A DNA stretch of 64,000 bases from Coprinellus micaceus (Eukaryota > Basidiomycota > Agaricomycetes > Agaricales > Psathyrellaceae), in contig OX596337.1 in assembly GCA_951394405.1 (NCBI GenBank), forward strand, positions 4,402,001 through 4,466,000, read 5' to 3'. Both the position numbers and the translations under genes were made by a program. Numbering within the stretch: the first letter of the stretch is position 1; the number at the start of each line of letters is the position of its first letter. This document shows, in pieces, positions 22,570 through 33,800 of the stretch. Below the pieces are notes generated by a model, which worked only from the letters and a program-made list of their open reading frames with translations, searched no databases and was not told where the DNA came from.

Positions 22570-25500
22570 GCCGTTTGTACCTGCACCACCCCGATCCGAG
22601 ACCCTGTAGATTATCTTTCATTCAGGCATTAGCCCCGTTTCCGATTTTACCTTTTTCGTCTTTCCTTAGATTTCCTTTTTCATATGGATGCTCTGTCTAC
22701 GACTACGACTGGATTAATTTATACGCACATCTACAGCAGCCTGCATAGTACATTGGCCACCATCCTCTTAGTCGCATGACCTTTCCCGATGTGAGTTCAC
22801 CCCATATGCTGGAGCTGGACCTTGCACACGCCGTACTGCACAGTGTTCGATACACTTTGATTAAGTTTAATATCATCTCCAGCCTGTGGAGCTATGTGCG
22901 CCTGAGTTAATGGCGGCTTTCTGTCGAGGCGAATTTCGCGGGTGCGCCCAAGTGAGATGGGCGCTTGTCGGAATTCGAACTCGGGCCAGTTGTGGGAATG
23001 ATGCGCCTTTGTTAGGCTCAGAAGGTTTAGCCCGACCCAGCGCAAGCCTGCCAAGGCAGCCGCGAAGAACTCTGACTCAGAGCAAATATATTACTTGCCC
23101 TCCCTTCACCTCCTGGTGCTGACACGACGGTCACATATATCCTAGGTTGGCCAGAACGAACACCCACCTCGTAACGAACACCCACCTCGTAACGAGCAGC
23201 GTGGCTGCCAACGCCAACGGCGCTGACACGTTACCGATCCCCCCCACATGACACCAGATGGCAAGAGATATCTGGAATGGAATCGGGCCCCGAGCCCAGC
23301 ATAACCCTCGAATTCAAGTCTCCCAAGTCACCTACAATGGCTGAGAAATCACTCAGTGAGTCCCATGTGCCCTTTGATGACTTCGAAGTTCGAGGTTCTA
23401 AGGTCGATTCAATTCAAGCCGATTTTGTGTGATTCAGGTGTAATCCCTCTCAAGATGCGGTGGACCGAATGAAATATTCCGCCTCTGAATCGACGCGAGG
23501 AATCCCTCTGGTGCAAGAGCAAATCCTTCGAAGTAATGTACGGTGTTGGGAGGGGGGGCTGCCCACAAGAGCACACCTCAACCGAGGCTAGAATATCGCA
23601 CCACATCGGTTCCCTGGTACACCTGCAGTATCCTCTATAGTCTATACATTTACACATCTACTTACCCACAACTGCTACCCCTTCTCAAGGCATTTTTGTT
23701 GGTTCACGGCTTCTCTGCCTCCTTCCCTTGGGTCTTGCCTGCCGAAGGCTGAAACACGCACAGCACACCTGTGCCCACGATGGGCCGCCGACCTTTGGAC
23801 TCGATGTTTCACGATATAGCCTCTCGAGTCGAGCATCCTATTGAGGAGATACAGCCCAAGAAGCCTAGCCCAGCGAACAGCGACCTTACCGGAGAAGGGG
23901 AGTGCGACTGGCGAGCACAGTATCACGGCTTACATCGTGGAATTGAGTTCCAGAGCAAGCAGTAGTGGGTGGTCTTATTTCCCTTGAATAGTCGGAGCGG
24001 GAGTCCTGATTTGAAATATAGAATCACCTCCGTCGACGACCCCGCTGCAGCTCGTATTGCTCTTGTCGGGGATCCTCATCGTCTGGAGACTAGCTTGGTG
24101 TATCTGGAGACTTGAGCCCGTTGGGGTTGAGCGTTTTTCTCCCAGCAGATCGTGCAGTTAGCTCGACGCAGGGGCGTGCCCAAGAACCTCAAATGGCTCC
24201 TGGGGTCCTTACCGCCGCTCCCCCACCCGCAAACTGGTCATAATCGAACCTTCCACCTATCTCCTCCGGGGCCAGTCCATACATTGGCGCTCGAGATTGT
24301 TCGTGTTAAGGTGGGATCGAATTCGTCTGTCGGTGTTGAATAACCCAATATCGAGGGGATAGTTTGGTTCCCAAGGCTGGGTCGTGAGCCAGCTGGGTTT
24401 CGATTCAGCGTATCCTGCCTGTTCTGGGTCCGATCCGGGGACCTGGACTGCGGATCTCTATGGGTTGGGGAGTATCGTCCATTCCCGTTCGAGCGTGTTC
24501 TGGGTTCAGCTCGCCGGTCTGTCGTCGTGGATCGGGCCTCCATGCCCTTCAATGCGATGGATCCGCTCGTGCAGGAGCATGAAACTTGTCGAGTTGGATG
24601 GAAATCGGCGGTGGGGGATGCACTGGCTGATGATCTTCTACGCTCCACGGTGGAACCCGTCTCGACTGGCGTTAATTTCTGAATTCGCCCCTGCACCCAA
24701 CCCACGCTGATTTGGTTGCTGGATACTTCGTGCTGCATCTTCTCGGGACGGCTCACTCTTACGAGTGCGTATCAACCCAACCTTCCTGTAAGGTCTGGTC
24801 GAACCCGCACCTGTTGGAGTCTTTCGTTCAGGGAGATCCGTCGGAGACTTCCAAGGTAACCAAGTGCGCCAAGGACCTTGGAGTGCCTATGGTGCTGAAC
24901 CGACTGGTTCTCGCGACGTTCCAATATATACTCATCCGCGCCTTGTCTCTGATCCGCACGCTCACAGGTGTCCCTCCCATCCAGGAGCATCTGGAGTACA
25001 CGACTCATATGGCCTGGGCTAGTGGATGAAATGAATGTGGATATCGTTTGCGCGAGCCAAGACAGCTGGATCTTCGCCCCCGTTTTCTTCGTCAGTCGGC
25101 TTCGCCTCCTCGAGCGCTTCATATACCTTGCGTCATGGACCCCAGCTGGGTCTTGAACTGTTCCCCTCAGCATTACGTTGATATCAGGCACTTGGTCGGG
25201 CCTCTCGTCGATGCACTGCCAAATACAGATGCTTCGCCTGGTTCCGGGTGCCAAGTGGGACGCTTGAAGTGACTTTGTGTGCTTGGTAGTGGATGCCATT
25301 TTTTCCCTCTGGGCATGCCAGACTTTCGGACTCGGTTCCCGTTTCACTCTCTGCCGCCCTTTTCCAGGCATCTCGGTTATCCCCTCGGTCTGTCACCCTG
25401 CCATCGCTGAGGTGTCTCATTTTCTGGACAGAGACCTGCTCTAGTCCCCGGACTGCCCTTTCCTGTACCCTTGGTCGCTATTTTCAAGCTCTTGTGTTTC

Positions 25501-25579
25501 CTAGAAAATTCCGGAATGAAGCTATTGCCGCCCTCGAGATGACGAGGTGAGTTCGACTCAATCTCGTTCTAGCAATTTA
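22570..25579. other. 3-kb stretch without a supported gene
   Basis: After the likely 3' UTR of the split gene (to about 22760) I find only short or featureless frames. These include a 31-codon frame from 23338 and a 64-codon frame from 23771 (hydrophilic, no motif). An 18-bp direct repeat (CGAACACCCACCTCGTAA) occurs twice at about 23157-23193. GC-rich frames at 24150-25560 on both strands lack motifs, and the region may be an old decayed element. Confidence 0.5.
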
Positions 25580-25893
25580 CAGCAGTTTTCAAAACGATGC
25601 GGAATCCCCGTTTTCGATCACGCAAGTTGCCTTTCATGCAGCTGGGTCTGCTGAGCGTGCCGAAAGTGCCAAACAGCTGCACGCAGCAGACGTTTCCCCC
25701 CACATTCCCTCAATGCCAACGCGTCGGGCGCAGCGACCCCCGTTATGAAACAAATGGTGGTAAGAGAAAATAAGGGGAGACGCTGCCTTGATTGAAGGCG
25801 GACGGTCATTGTTTGGCCCCCGCTCGCGAACCAAATGAAGCCAAAGCTCGCGTTTTCAAAAACAGGGATTCCACATCGTTTTGAAAAGTGCTG
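25580..25893. mobile_element. MITE with long TIRs and TA target site
   Basis: The left end CAGCAGTTTTCAAAACGATG is mirrored at the right end as CATCGTTTTGAAAAGTGCTG. The inverted repeat extends about 45 bp with a few mismatches. TA dinucleotides flank it at 25578-25579 and 25894-25895. The length of 314 bp, the lack of coding potential and the TA duplication fit a Tc1/mariner/pogo-type MITE. Confidence 0.8.
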
Positions 25894-26224
25894 TAAATGG
25901 CCAACATCTTAGACTTCCATAGGTCTAACATCCTATCTACAAGGATTGAGTCTATGGATGGCGCTCGTCGTCGTCGAGCATGGTGGGACGATGCGAAGCA
26001 TCTGAGGACAAAGGTCAGTGACTCAAATATTGTGCATTCTGGATGGAGGCATGAGAGTGCAGATATGGGCAAAAGCCGTAAGGCTTTTCGCCCCGCCTGG
26101 CATCCCTGGTCTAAGGACCCGCCCGAGGCGAGCTGCGAATCCCGATGGTTAGGAGCCCGCGACGCGTCGAGCGAAGACTCGGGACCCAGGTTACTAGGAG
26201 CAGGGTGACGTTACTCACCTGAGG

Positions 26225-27480
26225 TTAGCCACGCACTGCTGGCATGACGATGCGGACGAATTCCTCGTGTTGGTGAGACCGGGCTTGCATGTATGGGGCG
26301 AGGATTTGTGCATGTTTGCGTAGGTACAATTGGAAAGCGTCGCTTGCCCACCATCCCTTGACCTTCATTACATCGAAGGGAACACCTCGTAGGAGGTACT
26401 CCAGGGTGGAGCCGATGCGGATGCCATGTCCTTGGAGGTGTTCGAGGCCGGCTTCGTCTGCTGCGGCGTGAATGACTTCGATGAATTTCGCTTTCATCAG
26501 GGGTTTCATTTGGTTCTTGTTGGCCCGGTACGCGAAGAGAGGCCCATCTGGGGGCGGTTGATTTTTCTCCATGTGACTTTGGAGTGCTGCTTCCGGGTCT
26601 GTCAGTCCATCCTGCCTCGACCATGACACCTCCTCTCCACTCTGCGCCACCTTCGTTCTGGGGAGGAAGAAGACTGTTGATTTGAGGCCGTTGTTGTCGG
26701 TTTCGACTCGAACGTCAGATGGCTTCACGTGAATTTCCCGGTCGAAGCTGTTCGCGCCTTTGAGTGTTTTGATGGTAAACTCGCCCAGGCGCCCCGCTGC
26801 GTAGAAGGTGGTGGTGAGGCATGCAAATACCGCAATATGGAGGGAGTCGGTCTCTAGGTTGAGTCCGCATCGGAGCGTGGTGATGTAGTCGGTGGTGAAC
26901 GGCTGTCGCTTTTTGCGTTTTGATGAGGGTGGTGCTAGTTGTTTGGTGGCCTTCAGCAGCGACTCGATCTCCTCGGGGCACATCTCCCAAGGGACACCAT
27001 GCAGGATGTGCCAGGCTCTGATTCCGAAAACGTAGTTGCGGATTGTGGAGGCTGCGTAGGCGCCGGCAAGGTCTGAGATGAAAGCGGCTATGACTACCTT
27101 CCTGGCTGGTACCCGCTCCCGCTCCGTGAGTTTCCTGAGGTCGCTGAATACATGGAAGGTGAGTAGGCCAGAGCCGTAAATCTCCATCGTTGATATTGCC
27201 CATGCATTTATTAACACCTCGCTGATGCGTTTCAGGTCGGATGGTGAGAGGTTGATTGGGGTGCCATCACTGTCGAGTTGGTTTCGTGCACACCAGGGTA
27301 TCCATATTCGCAGCTGGTCTCTAACGAGGACATGGGGACGGTGGGGTGAAATGATTAAGGTTCGAGTGGGGGGGTATGGGCGCGGTCGGCTTGTGGAGGT
27401 TGAGTTGGCCGCTTTTTCCCTATTTGTGGTGCGGACGACAAGGGTGAGTTGCTTGGGTTCGTTGTTGACGGCTTTGGGGG
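26225..27480 (-). pseudogene. Tyrosine recombinase of the DIRS-like element
   Basis: The last ~400 residues of a long open frame ending at 26225 form a tyrosine (phage-type) recombinase. They have an arginine in YAAGRLGEF, the H-x-x-R motif in GHGIRIGS, the GWWASDAF block and the presumed nucleophile tyrosine in FQLYLRKH, with the usual ~35-residue spacing. The N-terminal core-binding domain includes NAWAISTMEIYGSGLL. The enzyme would integrate the circular cDNA of the element. The recombinase is itself intact, but it lies in another frame from the RT that should precede it, and no own start codon is evident. It is therefore listed as part of a decayed or frameshifting polyprotein. Confidence 0.78.
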
Positions 27481-29400
27481 GTTGAGGTTGTGGTCGGATG
27501 GACTTGCGTAGTTCGTCGCAGTAAGCGGTGTTCAGTTGCAGTGAGAGGTTCGTCATAGTCGATGATAAATGGCTCAAGCTCTTCTGGAATTCTAACTCTT
27601 GGGAGGACTTGATCTGGTGGGCCGTAGATACCTCGTGATGGTGCGTCTGCTGGGTTTTCTCCACTGACGACATATCTGGTGTGGAGGGTGACATTCTCGC
27701 TGCTGCATAAGGTATGGATTTGGCGGAAGATGAGGTTGGTTTTCCAGTTTCGGCTCCTTCCATTCCACCACCCTTCCACAACGCCCTTGTTGTCCCCATA
27801 GACCCTATAGTGGGTGTCGGCCTTTCTGTCTGGGAAGACGGCTGTGAGAGTGCTAGCCAGAAGGAAGAAACCGACTGCTTCTGCCCATCCGATGTCGCGA
27901 CCATCTGCCTTCCATCCTGGTAAGAGCCTCCATGCTCGCCACCTATCTCCGATCGTGACTCCAATACCCACTTCTGAGCTAGCGTCTGAGAAAGCGAGTA
28001 CATCTGTAAGGGGTTTTGGGAGGGTGATTTGCCGAATGAGTGGCTTGGTTGAGAGTAGGTGGCTCCACCATTCGATGTCGTTGTTCGTGCGCTGCTGTGA
28101 TGGGGTGCGGAGCATGAAGGGATTGTGACCGAAAACGCCCATGAATGCCTCAAGGTTGGTGAGGTAAGCACGCCCATATGGGGCAATTTGGCAGAGGTGA
28201 AGGAGTTTGCCGTGGAGCTCCTGGGTTTGTTTGAGCTGGTGTGTTTCTGCCTTTCCCCACTCGATGAGAGCTTCCAGGTATTTTTGGCGCTTGGCGTCTG
28301 ATATTCCCACTGTGCGCTTTTCCAGATTCCAGATGAAGCCTGCGAAGGGAACCTCGACACGAAAGGTGATGTCCTTCTCACTTTCCCACGTGATTCCCAA
28401 GGCCTTGCTTTCTCGGTCGATGTCCGCCATACCGTATGTGTATCCCTCGTCCTCGGGGCATGTTGTTGGGTGTGCTGCGACTGGTGATGTGCAGTCCTCG
28501 TCGTATTCCTCTGCCTTTCCATCTGGCTTCGTCTGTCCCTTGTACCATATCCTTCCACCATCCTGCCGTTTGCCTCCATTTTGTCTGATGTCTGCCGCCC
28601 ATTGCTCCCTTCTCTTGTTGTAGCCTGCGATGGTTTCTCGCAGTATGCGAATGAATATGTGATCGTCGACCCACTTGCATATGGGACTGATTCCTTTACG
28701 TCGCAGTAGCACCGCTCCCATGTCCGCCACTCTGCCGTATACCCCTCCCCCAGAAGATAGGCCGAAGCACAGTCACATGAGTCGATCGCGAACATGTCGT
28801 CGTCTTGGAGTTTGACCACTGTGCCTGGCCATTGTGAGTGATGGAGAGGGATGGTGCGGTATGCCTCCTTGACGTCTCGTACTGCCGCCTGTGAACCTTC
28901 CGGGAGACGGGCAATGAGGAGGTATACCGTCTCGAATGTGCCGTATGTGCATGGGAAATTGTTTGAGTTGATATGGGAGTTGATGGATGTGGGAGTCGAA
29001 TGGTTTGTCGTATTTGGGGGTTGTACTGGGTGGGACAGGTTTTGGATGAGTCGGAATTTACCTGGTTTTCCAGGTTTGGGTATAATGCTAAACGGTGATG
29101 TTTGGAACGGGCCCATAAGCTCTTCCACTTCTGCCCTTGACAACGGGCCGATGTACCTCCCCTTCTCGAATTCTGCTTGAATCGCGTTGTTAAACGCTTC
29201 ACGGTAGTTGTCCACTGATGCTGTGTTCGGCGGTGTGTACGTTTTGGTGATTTTGGGTATGCCTGCATGAAATCCTTCCCTGAACCCACGAGCCATAAAT
29301 TCTGCCTCCTCCTCCATCCCTGCCTCCCACAGCTGCCGCGCCCATTCGTCTGGTTTGTACGGCGTGAGAGCTTCAAGCCTTCTGTGCTCGAGGGCACGTT
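27420..29400 (-). pseudogene. Reverse transcriptase / RNase H of the DIRS-like element
   Basis: The N-terminal RT part (FSIIPKPGKPGKFRLIQNLS; then VRDVKEAYRTIPLHHSQW with the motif A aspartate) is read in one frame down to about 28778. There the expected CFGLSSGGGVYGRVAD motif continues only in another frame, so one base is gained or lost. The catalytic motif C is WVDDHIF. RNase H follows, with acidic residues in FSDASSEVGIG and YGDNKGVVEG and the end motif NPADAPSRG. A second frame change leads into the recombinase. Two frame changes suggest decay, though programmed frameshifting cannot be excluded. Confidence 0.75.
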
Positions 29401-29690
29401 TGGGCTCCGTGGTCCCTCTGTCCACATCCCGAGCATTCGTGTTTGGTGTCGTGGGTCGTCGACTTGCATCCTGATGGGTGTTGCCAATCGGAGCATAGGA
29501 CCTTCCCATTGGGGTCCTGTGGGCGTCCATTGTCGACCTTTCGACTGTATGCTGGGGTGGCGCCATCCCAGAGGACCTTCGCGTCGCACTGGAATACGTT
29601 GTGGCGATGACGGCCAAGGCATATGGTGCAGGCGGATAGTGCGGCTGTTGTGCTTGCACCTGATCGAAAAGACCCCCTTGACGATGTCGA
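29373..29690 (-). pseudogene. Gag-like zinc-knuckle fragment
   Basis: In the third minus-strand frame a cysteine/histidine pattern CTICLGRHRHNVFQC is followed by a second group (CSDWQ...GC...HECSGCG...C). It ends in TGA at 29373-29375 just where the RT frame takes over. I recall such a pattern at the end of gag in DIRS-like elements of Agaricomycetes. Upstream, the frame contains stops, so the rest of gag is lost or in other frames. Confidence 0.6.
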
Positions 29691-29895
29691 TTCGCCTCTG
29701 TGCTTCTTGGTCAGAGAGGCCTGTGGTGACCGAGAGCACTATCGCCGGCCGTGTCGTGGAGATTCGTGCCCCTGTCAGGAGTAGGGTGGGGGGCTCGGGG
29801 ATCGGAATCTCTTTGACACCTTTCGATACCCCGAGGGTCCCGATGCGGATTCGTGTTGGACAGCTAGGCTCTCGAATCTGGGTTAGCATGTCATG

Positions 29896-30278
29896 TGTTG
29901 GAAGACAATGCTCATGTCAACTCTATCTCTACAAAGAATACCTCTATTTCGAACGTTTTACTTATCTTCTATTGTTCTACAGAGAACAACAAGCACCTTG
30001 TATTATTCCCATTATACTCGCACTTATTGTTCTCTTATCTCCACCTTATCTCCATTCACTGCTATTGTTCTCTACTTATGGAACATCTATTGTTCTTTCC
30101 TATTGTTCCGCATATAGGTTATCTATTGTTCTCCACAGTATATAGTCCACACTGTAAGTGGGTGAGTCCCCATCGAACTCTCCCCACTTACAGGTGCGTA
30201 TCTTGTATACCCTACTTATTTCCAATCTAATATCGAACTCTCCCCACTTACAGTGGGTCATACTTGCATCGTTCTACA
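29896..30278 (+). repeat. 5' LTR of copia copy 2
   Basis: A 383-bp LTR. Six TATTGTTC-type words lie between 29970 and 30130, directly upstream of a TATA-like TATATAG near 30140. They are followed by a perfect hairpin CTGTAAGTGGG (30152-30162) / CCCACTTACAG (30183-30193). Confidence 0.95.
29970..30146 (+). promoter_or_regulatory. Putative LTR promoter with six ATTGTT boxes
   Basis: ATTGTT occurs at about 29971, 30026, 30064, 30089, 30102 and 30125, usually as TATTGTTC(T). TATATAG follows near 30140. Clustered identical words just upstream of a TATA box look like activator sites. AACAAT is the core bound by HMG-box (SOX/MATA-HMG) proteins; the link to such a factor is inference. Confidence 0.45.
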
Positions 30279-30300
30279 AGTTATGAGCCCCGGGCTCCTC
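30279..30300 (+). other. Primer-binding site (half-tRNA type)
   Basis: Two bases after the LTR comes TTATGAGCCCCGGGCTCC. Its complement ends in GGGGCTCATAA, the anticodon stem-loop of initiator tRNA-Met. This indicates priming by the 5' half of tRNA-iMet, as known for copia and Ty5, rather than by a tRNA 3' end. Confidence 0.65.
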
Positions 30301-30866
30301 TGATCACGCCATCCGTTATCAGACACCGCGGTAACCGCTCCACTGCCCCTCGATCGCCCATAGCCTACGGCCTCTTCTCGTGTGATATCTCCACCTGAAG
30401 CCTATCTCCCTTCACATTTTCACTATCTTCACTTTCGCTATTTACGTTTCGCTACTTACATTCCACTACCCCTCCTGATACTCAGGAGTACATATCAACT
30501 TCCATTACCACCTTCTACCCCGCGGCAAGCGTTCCCACTACGGGAAAGAAGCTATCAGGAAGTCCACAGACGCTTACCGTCTGCGGAATTAGAGTAGTGA
30601 TCCTTCTTTGAGAGGCCTGATTCGGTTGGACTGGGGAAACGACGCAACGGTAGCGCTCCCTCCATCCAAACGCTTTCAGTAACCGGTACTCAAAGTGACA
30701 GCGGGGTTCCCTCTGCGGATCTTAGTGTAAAACTTCAACTCCTTTTTAGGATATCTACGTATTGGTCCGTTTTACCTACAAAATCACGGGCACTTTACCT
30801 ATCACCTATCACTTATCGTTTCGTACCTATCATTTTATCCCCTCCCATTCTTCATCACCTACCATC

Positions 30867-33800
30867 ATGGACTCTACCACTACGACCTCACCCATCATGC
30901 TCACGGCTTACACTGTGCAGCAGTGGAAGTTCACTGTCGAGAACAAGGCCTTCGACCTCAACGCTTACGGCATCCTCACTGGGGAAGAGAAAAAACCTGG
31001 GAGCAATGCCGACGACAAGGTCAAGTCCGACTATGCCAGTCACCGCTCCAAGCTCATTGGCTATGTCCGGTCTACTCTCGACCACTCCCAACTCAAGACC
31101 GTCCTCTCTGGCATCCAAGTCACCGACATCGCTGCTATCTGGGAGAAGCTCTTGGAAACCTACCAGCCCAAGACTTCTGGCTCTCGCATCAGTGTCCTTC
31201 AGGAGATGATGGCACTTCGAATGAGGTCCTCGGGTTTTGAGAAGGAGACCTACTCCGACTTCGGATCGCGTTGCATGGCGCACGCCTCACGTCTCACTGC
31301 GCTCCTCCCGCAAGGAGCAGAATACCTTCCAGAGACAACACAGACCATCACCATCTCCTCCCAAACGACATCGGATGGAGCAACAATGACGATCCAATCC
31401 ACCAGTCGGGGAGCATATGAACTCCTTATGCCCTCTGCTTTCGAGGAAGGATACACGGCTGCTCATCTCGCGCGCGATCTTGCGATCAGCATGATCCCCA
31501 TTGGTCTTGGCAAGGATGACACCATCCTCCGCAATACGCTCAACCACATCTCCACTGGGGACGACAATCCCCTTGAAGTCCTTGATCACCTTCGCAAGGC
31601 CAACTACCTCACTCGCAACACTCAGCTTGCTGAGGGGACGTCCGCCGCTCTTCAGGTAGCTACAGCTGCCCCGAAGAAGAAGGCGAAGTACAGGTGCAAG
31701 GTCCACGGTTGGCAGAACACGCACGAGGACAAGGACTGCCACGTCCAGAACTCCCAGAAGGCCAAGATCGCTGAGACACCTACCACAGCAGCGACTGCTG
31801 AGGAGAGCGTCATGATGGCCAGTGTTGCCCACATCGCAAGTCCCCTTATCCGTCGAGCTCGTAACAACCCCACTAATACTTCCTGGAACCCAGACTCAGG
31901 TGCAACCTCACATATGACACCCAATCGCAAGTGGATCCGTAACATGGTTGCGGTGAAAATTGCTGTGTCTCTCGCCAACAACGAGATCGTCTGGGCTACA
32001 GGAAAGGGGGAAGTACGTTTCACGCCTCGTATATACGGAAAAGTTGGTCAGACTGTGATATTCAACGATGTACTTTATGTTCCCGCACTTCGCAATAACC
32101 TATTCTTGATCCTCTCCGTTGTTAAGAAGAGCAAAATGCGCGTTGTAATTGAAGGAGACTCGCTTGACTTCTTCAAGAATGGCGAGCTACTCCTAACAGC
32201 TACCATCGACGGAACTGTTGGCTCTCTCAATGGGACAACGCTCGAAAACACGGAAACGGAGGCAGCCTACATCTCCAAGATCGAGAAGGAACTATTACAT
32301 CAGAGGTTAGGGCACATTGGGAAGGATCGTCTGGAGACGCTTATGCGCCAAGACTTGGCCACTGGCATCCTGGTGAAAGAGGGCACGGAACTCAACGACA
32401 CCTGCGAACACTGCATTGCAGGGAAGCAACATCGGGATCCATTCCCAAAACTATCAGTGAATCGCTCAACAGAGCTCCTTGGACGGATTCACTCAGACCC
32501 CCTCGCTGTACAGACACCAATCGGCTATCGATACTGGATCACATTCATTGATGACCACTCACGGTTCAAGGAGGTCGCCCTCCTGAAACACAAGAGTGAT
32601 GCATTCCAAGCCTTCAAAGACTTTGTTGCCAAGAGTGAGCAAAAGCTCGGCACAAAGGTCAAGGAACTTCGTGATGATAAAGGGGGGGAATACATGGGGA
32701 ACGACTTCATTCAATGGTGCAAGGGACTTGGTATCGCACGGCAACACACAGTTAAAGCCACACCTCAACAGAACGGTGTCAGCGAACGACTCAATCGCAC
32801 ACTAACTGAAGGGGTCATTGCCATGCTCAACCAAGCACGCCTTCCCATGACGTTCTGGGGTGCAGCTGTACTCTATTACACAGACATCCTGAATGCGACC
32901 CCATCCTCTACATTATCGAATACTACCTCCTATGAGGTCTGGCATAAAACAAAGCCTGATCTGTCCATGCACTGAGTATTTGGCTGCCACGTATACGTCC
33001 ATGTATTGCGCAAGGACCGCAAGAACCTCCAGTCACACACGGAGCCTTGTGTCTTTATCGGCTTTGAACCAGGCTACAAAGGCTGGAAATGCTACAATCC
33101 AGTGACGAAGAAGATCACCATATCCCGGGATGTTATCTTCGCTGAAGGCACCTTCCCTGGTCTCTCGACCGTAGGGAACGAACAGGCATACACGCCTATA
33201 GGCATTAGGGACATCTGGCCAGACGCCAATCTCGAACCGGAGAATCCACCTCTTGCACCACCTCATGCTCCCATCGCGCCACCACCGCCTCCCCATGACC
33301 ATCCAGACGATGGATCAGACAAGAGCGACAACGATGACAATGGAGACCAAGCAGCACCTCGGACTCCCGAGCGACCTCCTAAGACTGAGCCTAAAATGCC
33401 AGCCACACAGCAACCGTCTGTCCATCCGTCAATTCCACCTACTCCTACGAAAAGGGATCCCTCATCTACTCCCTCAACGAAACAGCTGCTACCAATACCT
33501 GCCTTGTTCCCAGGGCTCCCTGCACCAGCTGAGGACGGACCCATGTTCCCAGAACTACCTCCTCCAGCACCAGTCGCACCTCCAGCACCTGCCCAGAAAC
33601 GCACCCGGCCACCTCCCCCTCCCCCTCGTGAATCAATCCCTCGCAAGGCGAAAGTTCCAAAAGCTCCACCGCTAGTAGCACAAAGCTCCTGGCCCGTATG
33701 GAAAACGGCAACAACCGTCAAGGACTACCAACTCGCAAGTGGAAAAGGGAGACGCGGTACAATTCCAGTGGCCAGGCGTGAAGGGGGTGAACAGGTAGCA

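Larger units (their letters stand above)
26225..29895 (-). mobile_element. DIRS-like (tyrosine recombinase) retroelement, decayed
   Basis: On the minus strand, in order, lie a gag-like zinc-knuckle segment, a reverse transcriptase with RNase H, and a tyrosine recombinase. This combination defines the DIRS order. No LTRs, integrase or protease are present. The three parts lie in different frames. The 5' end stops at the copia LTR at 29896, and the 3' end is followed by an imperfectly palindromic stretch (26070-26215, GCAAAAGCCGTAAGGCTTTTCGCC). Terminal split repeats were not identified. After undoing the inferred inversion, its 5' end would abut the copia insertion site at 12637. Confidence 0.8.

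Noticed and set aside
22930..23060. Possible tRNA or tRNA-derived SINE on the minus strand (GAGTTCGAATTCC)
   Set aside because: A B-box-like word is present, but no acceptor, D or T stems can be paired and no A box fits at the right distance.
24772..25371. 199-codon minus-strand frame
   Set aside because: No motif, no splice partners, and equally long frames on the other strand; composition alone can explain it.
28696..29889. 397-codon minus-strand frame starting next to the copia LTR
   Set aside because: It overlaps the gag and RT frames of the DIRS-like element. Only its first part may be gag-derived; the rest is a shadow of RT.
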